Of a DNA stretch of 64,000 nt, positions 46,627 to 55,779 are shown in pieces (within the stretch, counting starts at the first letter, position 1; each line of letters opens with the position of its first letter). A model generated the notes under the pieces. That model made no database searches and had not been told where the DNA came from. It was given only the letters and a program-made list of their open reading frames with translations. This DNA comes from CAWFPR01 sp963817635 (GTDB taxonomy: Bacteria; Acidobacteriota; Vicinamibacteria; Vicinamibacterales; 2-12-FULL-66-21), in NCBI GenBank assembly GCA_963817635.1, contig CAWFPR010000023.1, positions 200,126 through 264,125 of the forward strand, given 5' to 3'. Position numbers and translations under genes: made by a program.

Positions 46627-47931
46627 ATGCTGCGAAGGTTCTCGATCGTCGTCGTCGTCGCCGGCATCCTCATTGCCGGGCCGCTGCGCGCGCAGGCGCC
46701 GACCATCGACGCGCGGACGCGCGGGCGCGCCAGGGCGATGCTCAAGGAAGTGCACGACGCAATCAAGGACAACTATTACGACCCGACCTTCCACGGGATG
46801 GATCTCGACGCACGGTTCAAGGAAGCCGAACAGGCGCTCGACACGGCGCAGTCGCTCGGCCAGGCGATGGCGATCATCGCCCAGGCCGTCCTGGATCTCG
46901 GCGACTCGCACACCTATTTCATCCCGCCTTCGCTGGCCGATTCGTTCGACTATGGCTGGCGGATGCAGATGATCGGCGACGAGTGCTTCGTCGTCGCGGT
47001 CAGGCCGGGCAGCGATGCGGAAGCCAAGGGACTCACGCCGGGCGATCGCCTGCTGCGGCTCGACCCGTTCCTGCCGCAGCGTGGCGAACTCTGGAAGATC
47101 CAGTATCTCCTCGGCGTCCTCAGCCCCCGCACCGTGCTGAACGTCGTGGTCCAGAGGCCCGGGGGCGAGCCGAGGGCGTTGTCGCTCGCGGCGAAAGTGA
47201 CGAAGGGACGACGGTTCGTCACGCTCTCGCTGTCCGACCTCCTCAACGCGATTGACGACGCCGAGCGCCAGTCGATGCCGATCGGTCGTCGCATCGCGCG
47301 CGTCGGCGACGTCGCGATCTGGAAGATCCCGAGCTTCGGGTTCGACGCGGGCGTCGTGGACCGCGTCTTCGACACACACGTCGCGGGCGCGTCCGGCCTC
47401 GTGCTCGACATGCGGGGAAACGCCGGAGGGCTGATTACAGCCCTTCAGCAGGTCACCGCCCGGCTGTTCGACCATGACGTCAAGCTGGCGGACGTGAAAT
47501 CGCGCAAATCGTCGAAGCCGCTCGTCGCCAGGGCGCACAAGCGGCCCTTCCCCGGACGCATTGTCCTGCTCGTCGACAGCGAGAGCGCCTCAGCCGCCGA
47601 GGCGCTTGCCCGGATCGTGCAGCTCGAACGACGCGGAACCGTCATCGGCGATACGACCGCGGGGTCGGTGATGCAGGCCAGACTGCACCCGATGGCGATG
47701 GGAATCCAGAGCACGATTTTCTACGGCGCGAGCATCGCGGACGCCAATCTCATCATGCCGGACGGCCGAAGCCTCGAGCGTGTCGGGGTGACGCCTGACG
47801 AGCGTCTGCTGCCAACGGCGCAGGATCTCGCCGCCGGCCGCGACCCCGTGCTGGCGCGAGCCGTCAGCCTGCTCGGTGGAACACTCGATCCGGAAGCGGC
47901 CGGCAAGCTCTTCCCCGTCGAATGGCAATGA
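46627..47931 (+). CDS. Secreted S41 family peptidase, copy 2
   Basis: 434 residues from ATG 46627, the start that begins the signal peptide cleanly (MLRRFSIVVVVAGILIAGPLRAQ) with AGGAA upstream; an ATG at 46609 is possible. The order is the same as in copy 1: KDNYYDPTFHGMDLDARF, DLGDSHTYFIPP, PDZ with VAVRPGSDAEAKGLTPGDRLL, LVLDMRGNAGG, LVDSESASAAEALA with the catalytic Ser, and the end EAAGKLFPVEWQ. Copy 2 differs in the oxyanion strand (NAGG for NGGG). Both copies probably descend from one duplication, of which the fragment at 45124 is a third product. Confidence 0.9.
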   Translation: MLRRFSIVVVVAGILIAGPLRAQAPTIDARTRGRARAMLKEVHDAIKDNYYDPTFHGMDLDARFKEAEQALDTAQSLGQAMAIIAQAVLDLGDSHTYFIPPSLADSFDYGWRMQMIGDECFVVAVRPGSDAEAKGLTPGDRLLRLDPFLPQRGELWKIQYLLGVLSPRTVLNVVVQRPGGEPRALSLAAKVTKGRRFVTLSLSDLLNAIDDAERQSMPIGRRIARVGDVAIWKIPSFGFDAGVVDRVFDTHVAGASGLVLDMRGNAGGLITALQQVTARLFDHDVKLADVKSRKSSKPLVARAHKRPFPGRIVLLVDSESASAAEALARIVQLERRGTVIGDTTAGSVMQARLHPMAMGIQSTIFYGASIADANLIMPDGRSLERVGVTPDERLLPTAQDLAAGRDPVLARAVSLLGGTLDPEAAGKLFPVEWQ

Positions 47932-48031
47932 CAGCAAGGCCGAAGACCGGCTCCAGACGCCAACAGAGGCGGAACCAGGCACCGCGCGTCATCGTCTAAA
48001 GTGCGACTGCGCCTGCCTTTCCGGAGGGTTC

Positions 48032-50384
48032 GTGTTTCTGCTTCTCCGTCGCCTCGTCCTTCTTCCGGGCATTGTTTCGGTCCTGTTCGCGGCGGCGGGC
48101 GGTCTCGCCGCGCAGGAGCCGGCCGCGCCCTCGAAGCCGGCCACCGGCAGCCTCGACGCGTTCATGGAGCAGGTGCTCGCCCGCCGCGAGGTGAACCGGA
48201 AGACGCTCAACGACTACATCCTCGACGAAACCGAGACGTTCGAGATCCTCGGACCCGGCCGGTATCGCCTCCATCGCAGCAACCGCGAGTTCACGTGGTA
48301 CGTGCGGGATGGCATACACGTGCGCAGCCCGGTGAAATTCGACGGCGTGACCGTCGGCGCGAAGGCGCGCGAGGACTACGAAGCCGACTGGATACGCCGG
48401 GAACGGGAGCGGGCGGAGCGGAAGGCGAAGAACAAGAAGGAGAAAGGCCAGGTCTCAATCGGCTCGGCCGGTGTGCGCGTGGACTCCGGAGCCGCCGCCA
48501 TCCCCACCGAGCCGCGCTTCGTGTCGGAAGCGTACTTCATGGACTTCAAGTTCGAGCCGGGCAACTACTATCTCGCCGGCCGCGAACAGCTCGAGGGGCA
48601 CGACGTGCTCCGCATCGAGTACTACCCCACGCACCTCTTCGACGACGAGGACAAGAAGACGCCGAAGGAGATCAAGGAGAGGGATCGGGACCAGCGCCGC
48701 GACGACAAGATGGAGCAGGACATCGAGCGCAAGATGAACAAGACGGCGCTCGTCACGCTGTGGGTCGATCCGACCGAGCACCAGATCGTGAAATACACGT
48801 TCGACAACGTCTGGCTCGACTTCCTGCCGGGCGCCTGGCTCGTGCGCGTGGACGACATCCGCGCATCGATGACCATGGGCCAGCCGTTTCCGGGCGTGTG
48901 GCTGCCGCGCGAGATGAACATCCATGCGGGCGTCACGCTCGCCAACGGGTCGTTCGAAGCGAGCTACGGGCGCACGTTCGACCAGTACCGCGAAGCGCAG
49001 ATCAAGACCACGATCCGGGTGCCGAAAATCGGCGGGATCTTGTCTCCCGCGCCGGAGCGGCCTGACGAGCCGATGCGGGAATCGGACGTGAACGACGATA
49101 CCCCCTGGCCCGACACGTCAGAATCGGATGACGACGACGCAGCGGCGCCCGTCGCCGAACCGTTCGTCGAACCCGGCGAATCCGCGCAGCAGGAAATCGT
49201 GCGCGAGGTGCGCGTGCACGGAAACGCGTCGCTCACAGACGAGGAGGTGTTGAAGCTCGCCGGTATCGAACTGAACGCGCCGCTGGCCTCCGGCGCCGTC
49301 ACCGCGATCGAGCAGCGGCTCGAGGCGTCGCACCGCTTCGAGACGGTCGAGGTGCGCAAGCGGATGCGATCGCTCGACGACCCGACCGACGTGGCGCTGG
49401 TGCTCGTCGTCCACGAACGCCCCGGCGTCCGATCCGGCTCGGTGGACACGCCGCCGGTCTTCCGTCCGCTGGCGCGGCTGCGGAGCCAGCTGATGTTCCT
49501 GCCGATTCTGAACTACGCCGATGGGTACGGCTTCACGTACGGCGGGCGGGTCAGCACGGTGGACTACCTGGGATTCAACGAACGGCTGTCTGTGCCGCTG
49601 TCGTGGGGCGGCCTGCGCCGCGCGGCCATCGAGTTCGAGCGGGACTTCAAGTCTGGCCCCCTCACGCAGGTCACCTCGAGCTTCGGCATCTGGAACCGCC
49701 GGAATCCGCGGTACGACATCCGCGATCAGCGCGTCGAGCTGAAGGCGGGTGCGGAGCGGGACTTCGCCCACGTCGTGCGTCTGGGTGTGGACGCGTCACG
49801 CAGCTCGGTGAGCTTCGGCACGATCGACAGCCGCATCTGGACGCTCGGCGCCACCGCCGCGCTCGACACGCGCAGCGACCCGGCGTTTCCCGGGCAACGC
49901 CGTGTACCTCGGCGCCGGATGGAATGGACTGCACGTGAAGGATCGCCCGCGGATCAATCGCTACACGCTCGACGCGCGCGGCTACCTGCGCCTCTTCGGA
50001 CAAGCCGTGCTGGCCGGGCGCGCCCAGTACTTCAACTCCGACGCCGCGCTTCCCGTCTACGAACGGCTCCTGCTGGGCGGCGCCTCCACACTGCGGGGCT
50101 TTCGCACCGGGACGTTCGACGGCGACCGGATGATGGTGACCTCTGCCGAAGTGCGTGCGCCCGTCACGTCGGTGACCAGCAGCGCAAAGCTGGGCGTGCT
50201 CGCGTTCGTCGACGCCGCGCGCGTCACGGATGCCGGACGAAGCCTGAAGGACGCCCCGTGGCGACGCGGCGCCGGCGGCGGCATCTTCATCCTCGCGCCG
50301 ATGGTCACCATCAACCTTGGCGTCGGCCACGGCCTCGACGGCGGCGGAACGCGCGTGTTCCTCTCGTCGGGATTCTCGTTCTGA
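48032..50384 (+). CDS. Outer-membrane Omp85-type protein with N-terminal LolA-like domain (frameshifted)
   Basis: About 784 residues. GTG 48032 (GGAGG at 48023-48027) gives a signal peptide (FLLLRRLVLLPGIVSVLF). Residues about 45-340 are not standard Omp85: LNDYILDETETFEIL, FEPGNYYLAGREQLEGHDVLRIEYYP, ALVTLWVDPTEHQIVKYTFDNV and GVWLPREMNIHAG form a beta-sheet pattern like LolA/LolB-type lipoprotein-sorting domains, interrupted by a charged helix. A POTRA domain follows (IVREVRVHGNASLTDEEVLKLAGI), and then a 16-strand-type barrel (YGFTYGGRVSTVDYLG, GGASTLRGFRTGTF, a TamA/BamA L6 R-G-F motif). It ends in Phe, as barrels do. The frame shifts near 49893. It probably inserts or secretes outer-membrane or surface proteins. 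Confidence 0.82.
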
Positions 50385-50434
50385 GCGCCGGAAGCGGGAT
50401 TGCCTCCGGACCGCACGGCCCGCGCTGACCGCGC

Positions 50435-51367
50435 CTATCCCCCGATCATGTTCTTCAGCACGAACCCGACGTTGGCCGGCCGCTCCGCGAGCCGGCGCAT
50501 GTACCAGGGGAACCAGTACTCGCCGTAGCTGATGAGCACGCGCAGCCGCTTGCCCTCCCGCGCGAGTCGCAGCTGCTGGGGGCGCTGGATGCCGTAGAGC
50601 ATCGCGAATTCATAGGCGGACGGCGGCACCTTGTTCTGGTGAATCCAGTCGCTCAGCCGGTCCGACAGCGGCACGTCGTGCGTCCCGATGTGCAGCAGGC
50701 AGCCGGCCTTCTGCGCTTCTGCGGACATCAGCCGCATGCACAGCTTGAAGAAATTCTCGTCCGTGTCGGTCTTCTTCGGAAACGCCACGTCGGGCGGTTC
50801 GAGATAGGCGCCTTTGACGATGCGGATGGCGGCGCCGAGCGGGATGAGCGCCTCGACGTCCTTCCCGGTGCGATAGAGGTACGCCTGGAGGGCGATGCCG
50901 ATGCGCGGCGTCCTGGCGCGCGTGCGGGTGAAGAGCGCCAGCGTCGGATCGACATACGGCGAGCTCTCCATGTCGATCCACACGAAGTTGTTGCGCGCCT
51001 CGGCCCGCTCCATCAGCCGGTCGAGGTTGCGCTCGCAGAGCGCCCGATCGAGATCGAGCCCGAGCTGCGTCGGCTTGATCGAGATCTGCGCGTCGAGGCC
51101 GGACTCGGCGATGCGGTCGATCAGCGACAGGTAGTGCTGCGTGACCTCCTCGGCCTCTTCGACATGTGTGAGGTTCTCGCCGAGATGCGTCAGCATCGTG
51201 GTGATGCCGCCGGGCTGCAATTCCCTTGAAGCCCTCAGGGCGTCATCCATCCCCTCGCCAGGCATGAAGCGCGAGACCGACTTGCGGACGAAGGCCGTTT
51301 TCGTGGCCCGTTCGCGCAGCCAGGCATTGGTGGAACCCGCCAGCAGAATCCGTCGCATCATGGACAT
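50435..51367 (-). CDS. Proline dehydrogenase (monofunctional)
   Basis: 310 residues and intact. ATG 51367 lies directly after an AGCGGAG heptamer array that provides GGAG. The beta/alpha barrel has GGITTMLTHLGENL, DAQISIKPTQLGL, RIGIALQAYLYRTGKD, AIRIVKGAYLEP (FAD-site Lys) and the substrate motif WYMRRLAERPAN (YxxRRxAE). This is the short, single-function form seen in Gram-positive and Deinococcus-type bacteria rather than PutA. It oxidises proline to pyrroline-5-carboxylate with FAD, feeding electrons to quinones. No P5C dehydrogenase is adjacent, though an ornithine cyclodeaminase-like gene lies elsewhere in the window. Confidence 0.93.
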   Translation of the reverse strand: MSMMRRILLAGSTNAWLRERATKTAFVRKSVSRFMPGEGMDDALRASRELQPGGITTMLTHLGENLTHVEEAEEVTQHYLSLIDRIAESGLDAQISIKPTQLGLDLDRALCERNLDRLMERAEARNNFVWIDMESSPYVDPTLALFTRTRARTPRIGIALQAYLYRTGKDVEALIPLGAAIRIVKGAYLEPPDVAFPKKTDTDENFFKLCMRLMSAEAQKAGCLLHIGTHDVPLSDRLSDWIHQNKVPPSAYEFAMLYGIQRPQQLRLAREGKRLRVLISYGEYWFPWYMRRLAERPANVGFVLKNMIGG

Positions 51368-51443
<76 letters not shown>

Positions 51444-51465
51444 GGCGCGCCGATCGCTGGAAACG

Positions 51466-52254
51466 TTAGATGCTGCGAATCGCGCCGCCGTCGACCTGAA
51501 CGGTGGCACCGGTCACGTACGACGCGGCTGGTGACAGCAGGAACGCCCCCACCCGGCCGAACTCGTCCGGCTCGCCGTAGCGGCCGAGGGGAATAGTCGC
51601 GGCCGAGCGCGCCGCTGCCTCGGCGGGCGCAATGCCCTGCTTCTTTGCGCTGAACGCATCGAGCTCCCGCACGCGATCCGTGTCAATCCGGCCGGGCACG
51701 ATCTGGTTGACACGGATCTTCGACGGCGCCAGCTCGATCGACAGCGTCTTCGACAGCGCCGCCACCGACGCGCGCAGCACCGTGGACAGGCCCAGAATCG
51801 GATTTGGTTCCTTCACCGACGACGAGGTGGACACCAGGATCGCGCCGCCGCCGCGCGCCTGCATGTGCGGCAGGCACGCACGCACCATGCGCAGCACGCT
51901 GAACAGCAGCAACTCGCTCGCGTCCTGCCAGGCGGCGTCGTCGAATGAAATCGCGGCGCCGGCCGGGGGGCCGCCGGAATTGGTCATCAGCGCATCGATG
52001 CCGCCGAAGCGGTTCGCCGTCGCCTGCACCCACCGCTCGATCGCGTCGGCCGACCGAACGTCAACCGCCGTGGCGGTCACCTCAGCGCCCGTCTCACGCT
52101 GGATGCGCGCAGCCGCCTCACCGATCGCCCGCTCGTCTCGTGACGAGATCGACACCAGCGCCCCCTCAGCCGCCAGCGCGCGGGCCACCGCAAATCCGAG
52201 TCCCTTGCTCGCGCCGGCGACGAGCGCGACCTTGCCCTGCAGTTGAAGATCCAT
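51466..52254 (-). CDS. Short-chain dehydrogenase/reductase family protein with altered active site
   Basis: 262 residues from ATG 52254, intact. The Rossmann start KVALVAGASKGLGFAVARALA and TNSGGPP (for NNAG) are SDR features, and the C-terminus SYVTGATVQVDGG is the FabG-like ending. At the catalytic position the usual Ser...YxxxK is replaced: STSSSVKEPNPILGLSTVLRASVAALSK has no Tyr and an Arg where Lys is expected. A group of SDR proteins with this NPILGLSxVLRA pattern exists in several phyla. They may use another residue or be non-catalytic binders. Cytoplasmic. The gap in front (52255-52331) holds CCACGGAT-type repeats. Confidence 0.88.
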   Translation of the reverse strand: MDLQLQGKVALVAGASKGLGFAVARALAAEGALVSISSRDERAIGEAAARIQRETGAEVTATAVDVRSADAIERWVQATANRFGGIDALMTNSGGPPAGAAISFDDAAWQDASELLLFSVLRMVRACLPHMQARGGGAILVSTSSSVKEPNPILGLSTVLRASVAALSKTLSIELAPSKIRVNQIVPGRIDTDRVRELDAFSAKKQGIAPAEAAARSAATIPLGRYGEPDEFGRVGAFLLSPAASYVTGATVQVDGGAIRSI

Positions 52255-52295
52255 CGTAAATCCGTGGTCATTGTGGATCACATCCCGTGGTCCCG
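52255..52295. repeat. CCACGGAT-type repeats at the SDR start
   Basis: On the minus strand the 40 bases before the SDR start contain CCACGGGATGTGATCC and CCACGGATTTACG words in close succession. They match the dispersed CCACGGAT/ATCTGTGTA family at 8640, 18986 and 32333. The last copy ends at the ATG. Confidence 0.5.
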
Positions 52296-52331
52296 GCCAA
52301 CCCGTCCCGCGCCTGGCCCGTCTAAGCGGCC

Positions 52332-54803
52332 ATGCAGGACATCCGCGACGCCTTCCGGGCCCTGAAATCGACCCCCATCGTCTGTGCCATCGCCATGCTC
52401 TCCCTCGCGCTCGGCATCGGCGCCAATACGGCAATCTTCTCGATGCTCAACACGCTGCTCCTGAGGTCGCTGCCCGTGCGCGCGCCACGGGAGCTCGCGC
52501 TGGTGACGCTCGACGGGGGCCCGACGTCGTGGACCAACCCACTGTGGGAGCAGATCCGGGATCGTCCGCGGCTCTTTGCCGGCGCGTTCGCGTGGTCGGC
52601 CACGCGATTCAACCTGTCACAGGGTGGTCAGACCGAATTCGTGGACGGCGTGTGGGCTTCGGCGCACTATTTCGACGTGCTGGGCGTGCCGGCGATGCTC
52701 GGCCGGACGTTCCGCGAGGAGGACGATCGCCGCGGCGGAGGCCCCGATGGTCCGGTAGCCGTGATCAGCTACGGCTTCTGGCTGCGGCGGTTCGGGGGAG
52801 CGGCCGACGCGGTTGGAAAGTCCATAACCGTCGAGCGCGTGACCTTCACGGTCGTCGGCGTCACGCCGCCGGAGTTCTTTGGCACCGAGGTCGGCCGTAC
52901 GTTCGACATCGCGATCCCGCTCGGCACCGAGCCGCTGATACGCGGCCAGGAGAGCGCGCTCGACAGGCGATCGTACTGGTGGCTGGGCATCATGGCGCGG
53001 CTGAAGCCCGGAGAGTCCTTCGAGACGGCAACCGCCGCCCTGCGCGGCGTCCAGCCGCAAATCCGGGAAGCCACGATGCCGGAACACTACCGGCCGGAGG
53101 ATCGATCCCACTATATCGCCGAGGGTTTTACGGCCGTCCCGGCGGCGAGCGGCACCTCTTCCATGCGGCGGCGCTACGAGCAGCCGCTCCTGACGATCAT
53201 GGTCGTCGTCGCCCTGGTGCTGCTGATCGCCTGCGCCAATATCGCGAACCTCCTGCTGGCGCGGGCCAATGCGAGGCGTCATGAGCTGAGCGTGCGGCTG
53301 GCGCTCGGCGCATCCCGCGGGCGGCTCTTCCGTCAGTTGCTCTCGGAGAGCGTGCTCCTGGCCGGCACGGGGGGGCTGCTCGGCCTTCTCTTCGCGCGGT
53401 GGGGCAGCCAGTTGCTCGTCCGGCAGCTCTCGACCTCCACCAATCTCGTCTTTCTCGATCTGTCGATTGACTGGCGCGTGCTGGCCTTCACGGCCGCCAT
53501 CGCCATGGCGACCGCGGTGCTGTTCGGGACCGCGCCGGCGCTTCGCGCCACGCGCGTGGAACCCAACGAAGCGCTGAAGGAAAAGGGGCGCGGACAGGCT
53601 GGCGACGGACGAGGCGCGCTCGGGAGCACACTGGTGGTCATCCAGGTCGCCCTGTCGCTGATGCTGATAGTCGGCGCGGGGCTCTTCGTGCGCACGTTCA
53701 GCTCGCTCGCCCACCTGAATCTCGGATTCGATCGGGATCAGGTGCTGGTCGCCAACGTCAACGCCCAGTCGTTGCAGCTCGAACAGGCAGCGCGGCCGGC
53801 GTTCTTCGAGCGGCTGCGCGGGGCGGCGGCCGCGGTGCCGGGCGTCTCCGTCGCGTCGGTCTCGGCCGTGACGCCGGTCAGCGGCAGCTCGTGGCAGTTC
53901 GGCGTTGACGAAATGGACGGTGTGCCGCTGCCGGAGGGCGGCCGCGCGCGCAGCGTCTTCGTAAACCTCGTCAGCCCCGAGTGGTTCGCGACCTATGGCA
54001 CCCGCCTGCTCGCCGGGCGCGACTTCACCGCCGGGGACACCGCTTCGTCGCCGCTGGTGCTGATCGTCAACGAAGCGTTCGCCCGCAAGTTCACCAACGG
54101 CCGCAATCCCATCGGCCACCGGGTGACGCAGAACGGCTCGGCAGTCGAGCCCCGGACCGTGAGCGAGATCGTCGGCTACGTGCAGGATGCGGTCTACCGC
54201 TCGCTGCGCGACGAGGCGCCGCCGACGATGTACATGCCGATCCCGCAGCGCGCCGACCTGCCGTCCTCGCTGGCCATCAGTGTGCGCGCGGCTGGCGGAT
54301 CGCCGGCCCTGCTGACCAGGGCGGTTGCCGATGCGCTCACGCGCGTCGATCGGCAGGTCGCCATCACGTTCCGTCCCCTCGCCGAACAGGTGGACAACGC
54401 GCTCGTGCAGGAACGGATCCTGGCGATGCTGTCCGGGTTCTTCGGCGCGCTGGCGCTCCTGCTGGCCGCCCTCGGGCTCTACGGGGTGACGTCGTACACG
54501 GTCAGCCGCCGCCGCACGGAGATCGGCATTCGCATGGCGCTCGGCGCCGAGCCGCGCGGCGTGATCCGCCTCGTCCTCGCGCGCGTCGCCCTGCTCGTGG
54601 CGGCGGGCGTCGTCGTTGGCAGCGCGGCCACGCTCGCGACCGCGAGATTCGTGTCGACGCTGCTCTACGGACTCCAGCCGCGGGACCCGCTGACGCTCGT
54701 CATGGCTGCCGTCGTGCTCGCAGCAATCGGCGCGGTCGCCGGGTGGGTGCCGGCCTGGCGCGCCTCGCGCATCGACCCCGCGCGGGTCCTGCGCGACGGC
54801 TGA
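52332..54803 (+). CDS. ADOP-type ABC transporter permease (MacB-PCD/FtsX fusion)
   Basis: 823 residues and intact. ATG 52332. Two MacB periplasmic core and FtsX units lie in one chain. First unit: TM helix MLSLALGIGANTAIFSMLNTLLL, then a periplasmic core with ISYGFWLRRFGGAADAVGKSITV, then FtsX helices (LLTIMVVVALVLLIACANIANLLLA). The second unit begins ALGSTLVVIQVALSLMLIVGAGLFVRTF and ends AGWVPAWRASRIDPARVLRDG. There is no ATPase gene beside it. Stand-alone two-domain permeases like this are expanded in Acidobacteriota. They are thought to act in peptide or lipoprotein export but lack firm functional proof. It sits in the inner membrane. Confidence 0.92.
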   Translation: MQDIRDAFRALKSTPIVCAIAMLSLALGIGANTAIFSMLNTLLLRSLPVRAPRELALVTLDGGPTSWTNPLWEQIRDRPRLFAGAFAWSATRFNLSQGGQTEFVDGVWASAHYFDVLGVPAMLGRTFREEDDRRGGGPDGPVAVISYGFWLRRFGGAADAVGKSITVERVTFTVVGVTPPEFFGTEVGRTFDIAIPLGTEPLIRGQESALDRRSYWWLGIMARLKPGESFETATAALRGVQPQIREATMPEHYRPEDRSHYIAEGFTAVPAASGTSSMRRRYEQPLLTIMVVVALVLLIACANIANLLLARANARRHELSVRLALGASRGRLFRQLLSESVLLAGTGGLLGLLFARWGSQLLVRQLSTSTNLVFLDLSIDWRVLAFTAAIAMATAVLFGTAPALRATRVEPNEALKEKGRGQAGDGRGALGSTLVVIQVALSLMLIVGAGLFVRTFSSLAHLNLGFDRDQVLVANVNAQSLQLEQAARPAFFERLRGAAAAVPGVSVASVSAVTPVSGSSWQFGVDEMDGVPLPEGGRARSVFVNLVSPEWFATYGTRLLAGRDFTAGDTASSPLVLIVNEAFARKFTNGRNPIGHRVTQNGSAVEPRTVSEIVGYVQDAVYRSLRDEAPPTMYMPIPQRADLPSSLAISVRAAGGSPALLTRAVADALTRVDRQVAITFRPLAEQVDNALVQERILAMLSGFFGALALLLAALGLYGVTSYTVSRRRTEIGIRMALGAEPRGVIRLVLARVALLVAAGVVVGSAATLATARFVSTLLYGLQPRDPLTLVMAAVVLAAIGAVAGWVPAWRASRIDPARVLRDG

Positions 54804-54888
54804 CACGCCGAGTCGTCCACGGCGCCCGGACAGGTCTGACGCGGCCGTGAAACGGCGAGGCACGGCGCGGGGATTGTAGAATCGCTGC

Positions 54889-55779
54889 GTGCTCGCCGTG
54901 TTCGCTCGACGCCTGGAACATCTCGCCGGACGATCGCCGCTCACGCGCTTTGCGCCTGCGCCGACCGGCTGGCTGCATCTCGGACACGTCCTGAACGCGG
55001 AATATGTCTGGGGCATGGCGCACGCGCTGGGCGGACGCGTGCTGCTCCGGATCGAGGACCACGATCGCACCCGCTCCCGCCCGCACTACGAGACCGGCAT
55101 TCTCGACGATCTCGACTGGCTGGGCTTTCGCCCGGATATCCATCCGACCGATGCCTTCCGGGCCGGCCGCTGCGACGGACGCCAGAGCGACCGCGAGCAC
55201 GCCTACCGCGCGGCCGTCGAGATCCTGCGCGCGAAGGGCCTGATCTACGCGTGCGACTGTTCGCGCGCGGAGATCGTGGCTGCGTCAGACGGAGACACCT
55301 CGGGCGAGCTGCGGTACGGGGGGCGTTGCCGCGATCGCGGACTGCCGCTCGACGACGGCCTGGGCTGGCGCGTCCGGCTCGAGCCCGGCGTCGAGACGTT
55401 CGACGACGCGCGGCTTGGCGTGCAGACACAGAATCCAGCCGAACAGTGCGGGGACGTCCTGATTCGCGATCGCGACAGCAACTGGACGTATCAGTTCGCC
55501 GTCACGGTGGACGACTGGCAGCAGCGGATCGACCTGGTCGTCCGCGGCGAGGACCTGCTGGCGTCCACAGGACGGCAGATCCGCCTGGCGCGTCTCCTCG
55601 GCCGCGAGCGTCCGCCGGCGTTCCTGCACCATCCGCTCATCATGCAGACGCCGACGCAGAAGCTGAGCAAGTCCGACGGGGCGACCGGCATTCGCGCGCT
55701 CCGTGCCTCCGGAGAGAGCCCCTCCGCCGTTCGATCGCGTGCGCGTCCAACCGCTCAGCTCGATTCGACGCCCTCCTAG
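54889..55779 (+). CDS. gluQ: Glutamyl-Q tRNA(Asp) synthetase
   Basis: About 296 residues; GTG 54889. FAPAPTGWLHLGHVLNA holds the class-I HIGH-type motif. CDCSRAEI with the later YGGRCRD gives the zinc ligands Cys, Cys, Tyr, Cys. KLSKSDGATGIRAL is the KMSKS loop. There is no anticodon-binding domain, so it is GluQ-RS rather than GltX. It glutamylates queuosine at position 34 of tRNA(Asp), in the cytoplasm. Around 55720 the C-terminal frame departs from the family pattern (RSRARPTAQ in place of an Ala-rich helix), probably a one-base error. Its stop overlaps the convergent gene by four bases. Confidence 0.9.
   Translation: MLAVFARRLEHLAGRSPLTRFAPAPTGWLHLGHVLNAEYVWGMAHALGGRVLLRIEDHDRTRSRPHYETGILDDLDWLGFRPDIHPTDAFRAGRCDGRQSDREHAYRAAVEILRAKGLIYACDCSRAEIVAASDGDTSGELRYGGRCRDRGLPLDDGLGWRVRLEPGVETFDDARLGVQTQNPAEQCGDVLIRDRDSNWTYQFAVTVDDWQQRIDLVVRGEDLLASTGRQIRLARLLGRERPPAFLHHPLIMQTPTQKLSKSDGATGIRALRASGESPSAVRSRARPTAQLDSTPS

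Noticed and set aside
52332..54803. MacB-type macrolide exporter
   Set aside because: There is no ATP-binding domain and no adjacent ATPase or MacA gene, and the protein has two MacB-PCD/FtsX units in one chain, which is the ADOP layout.
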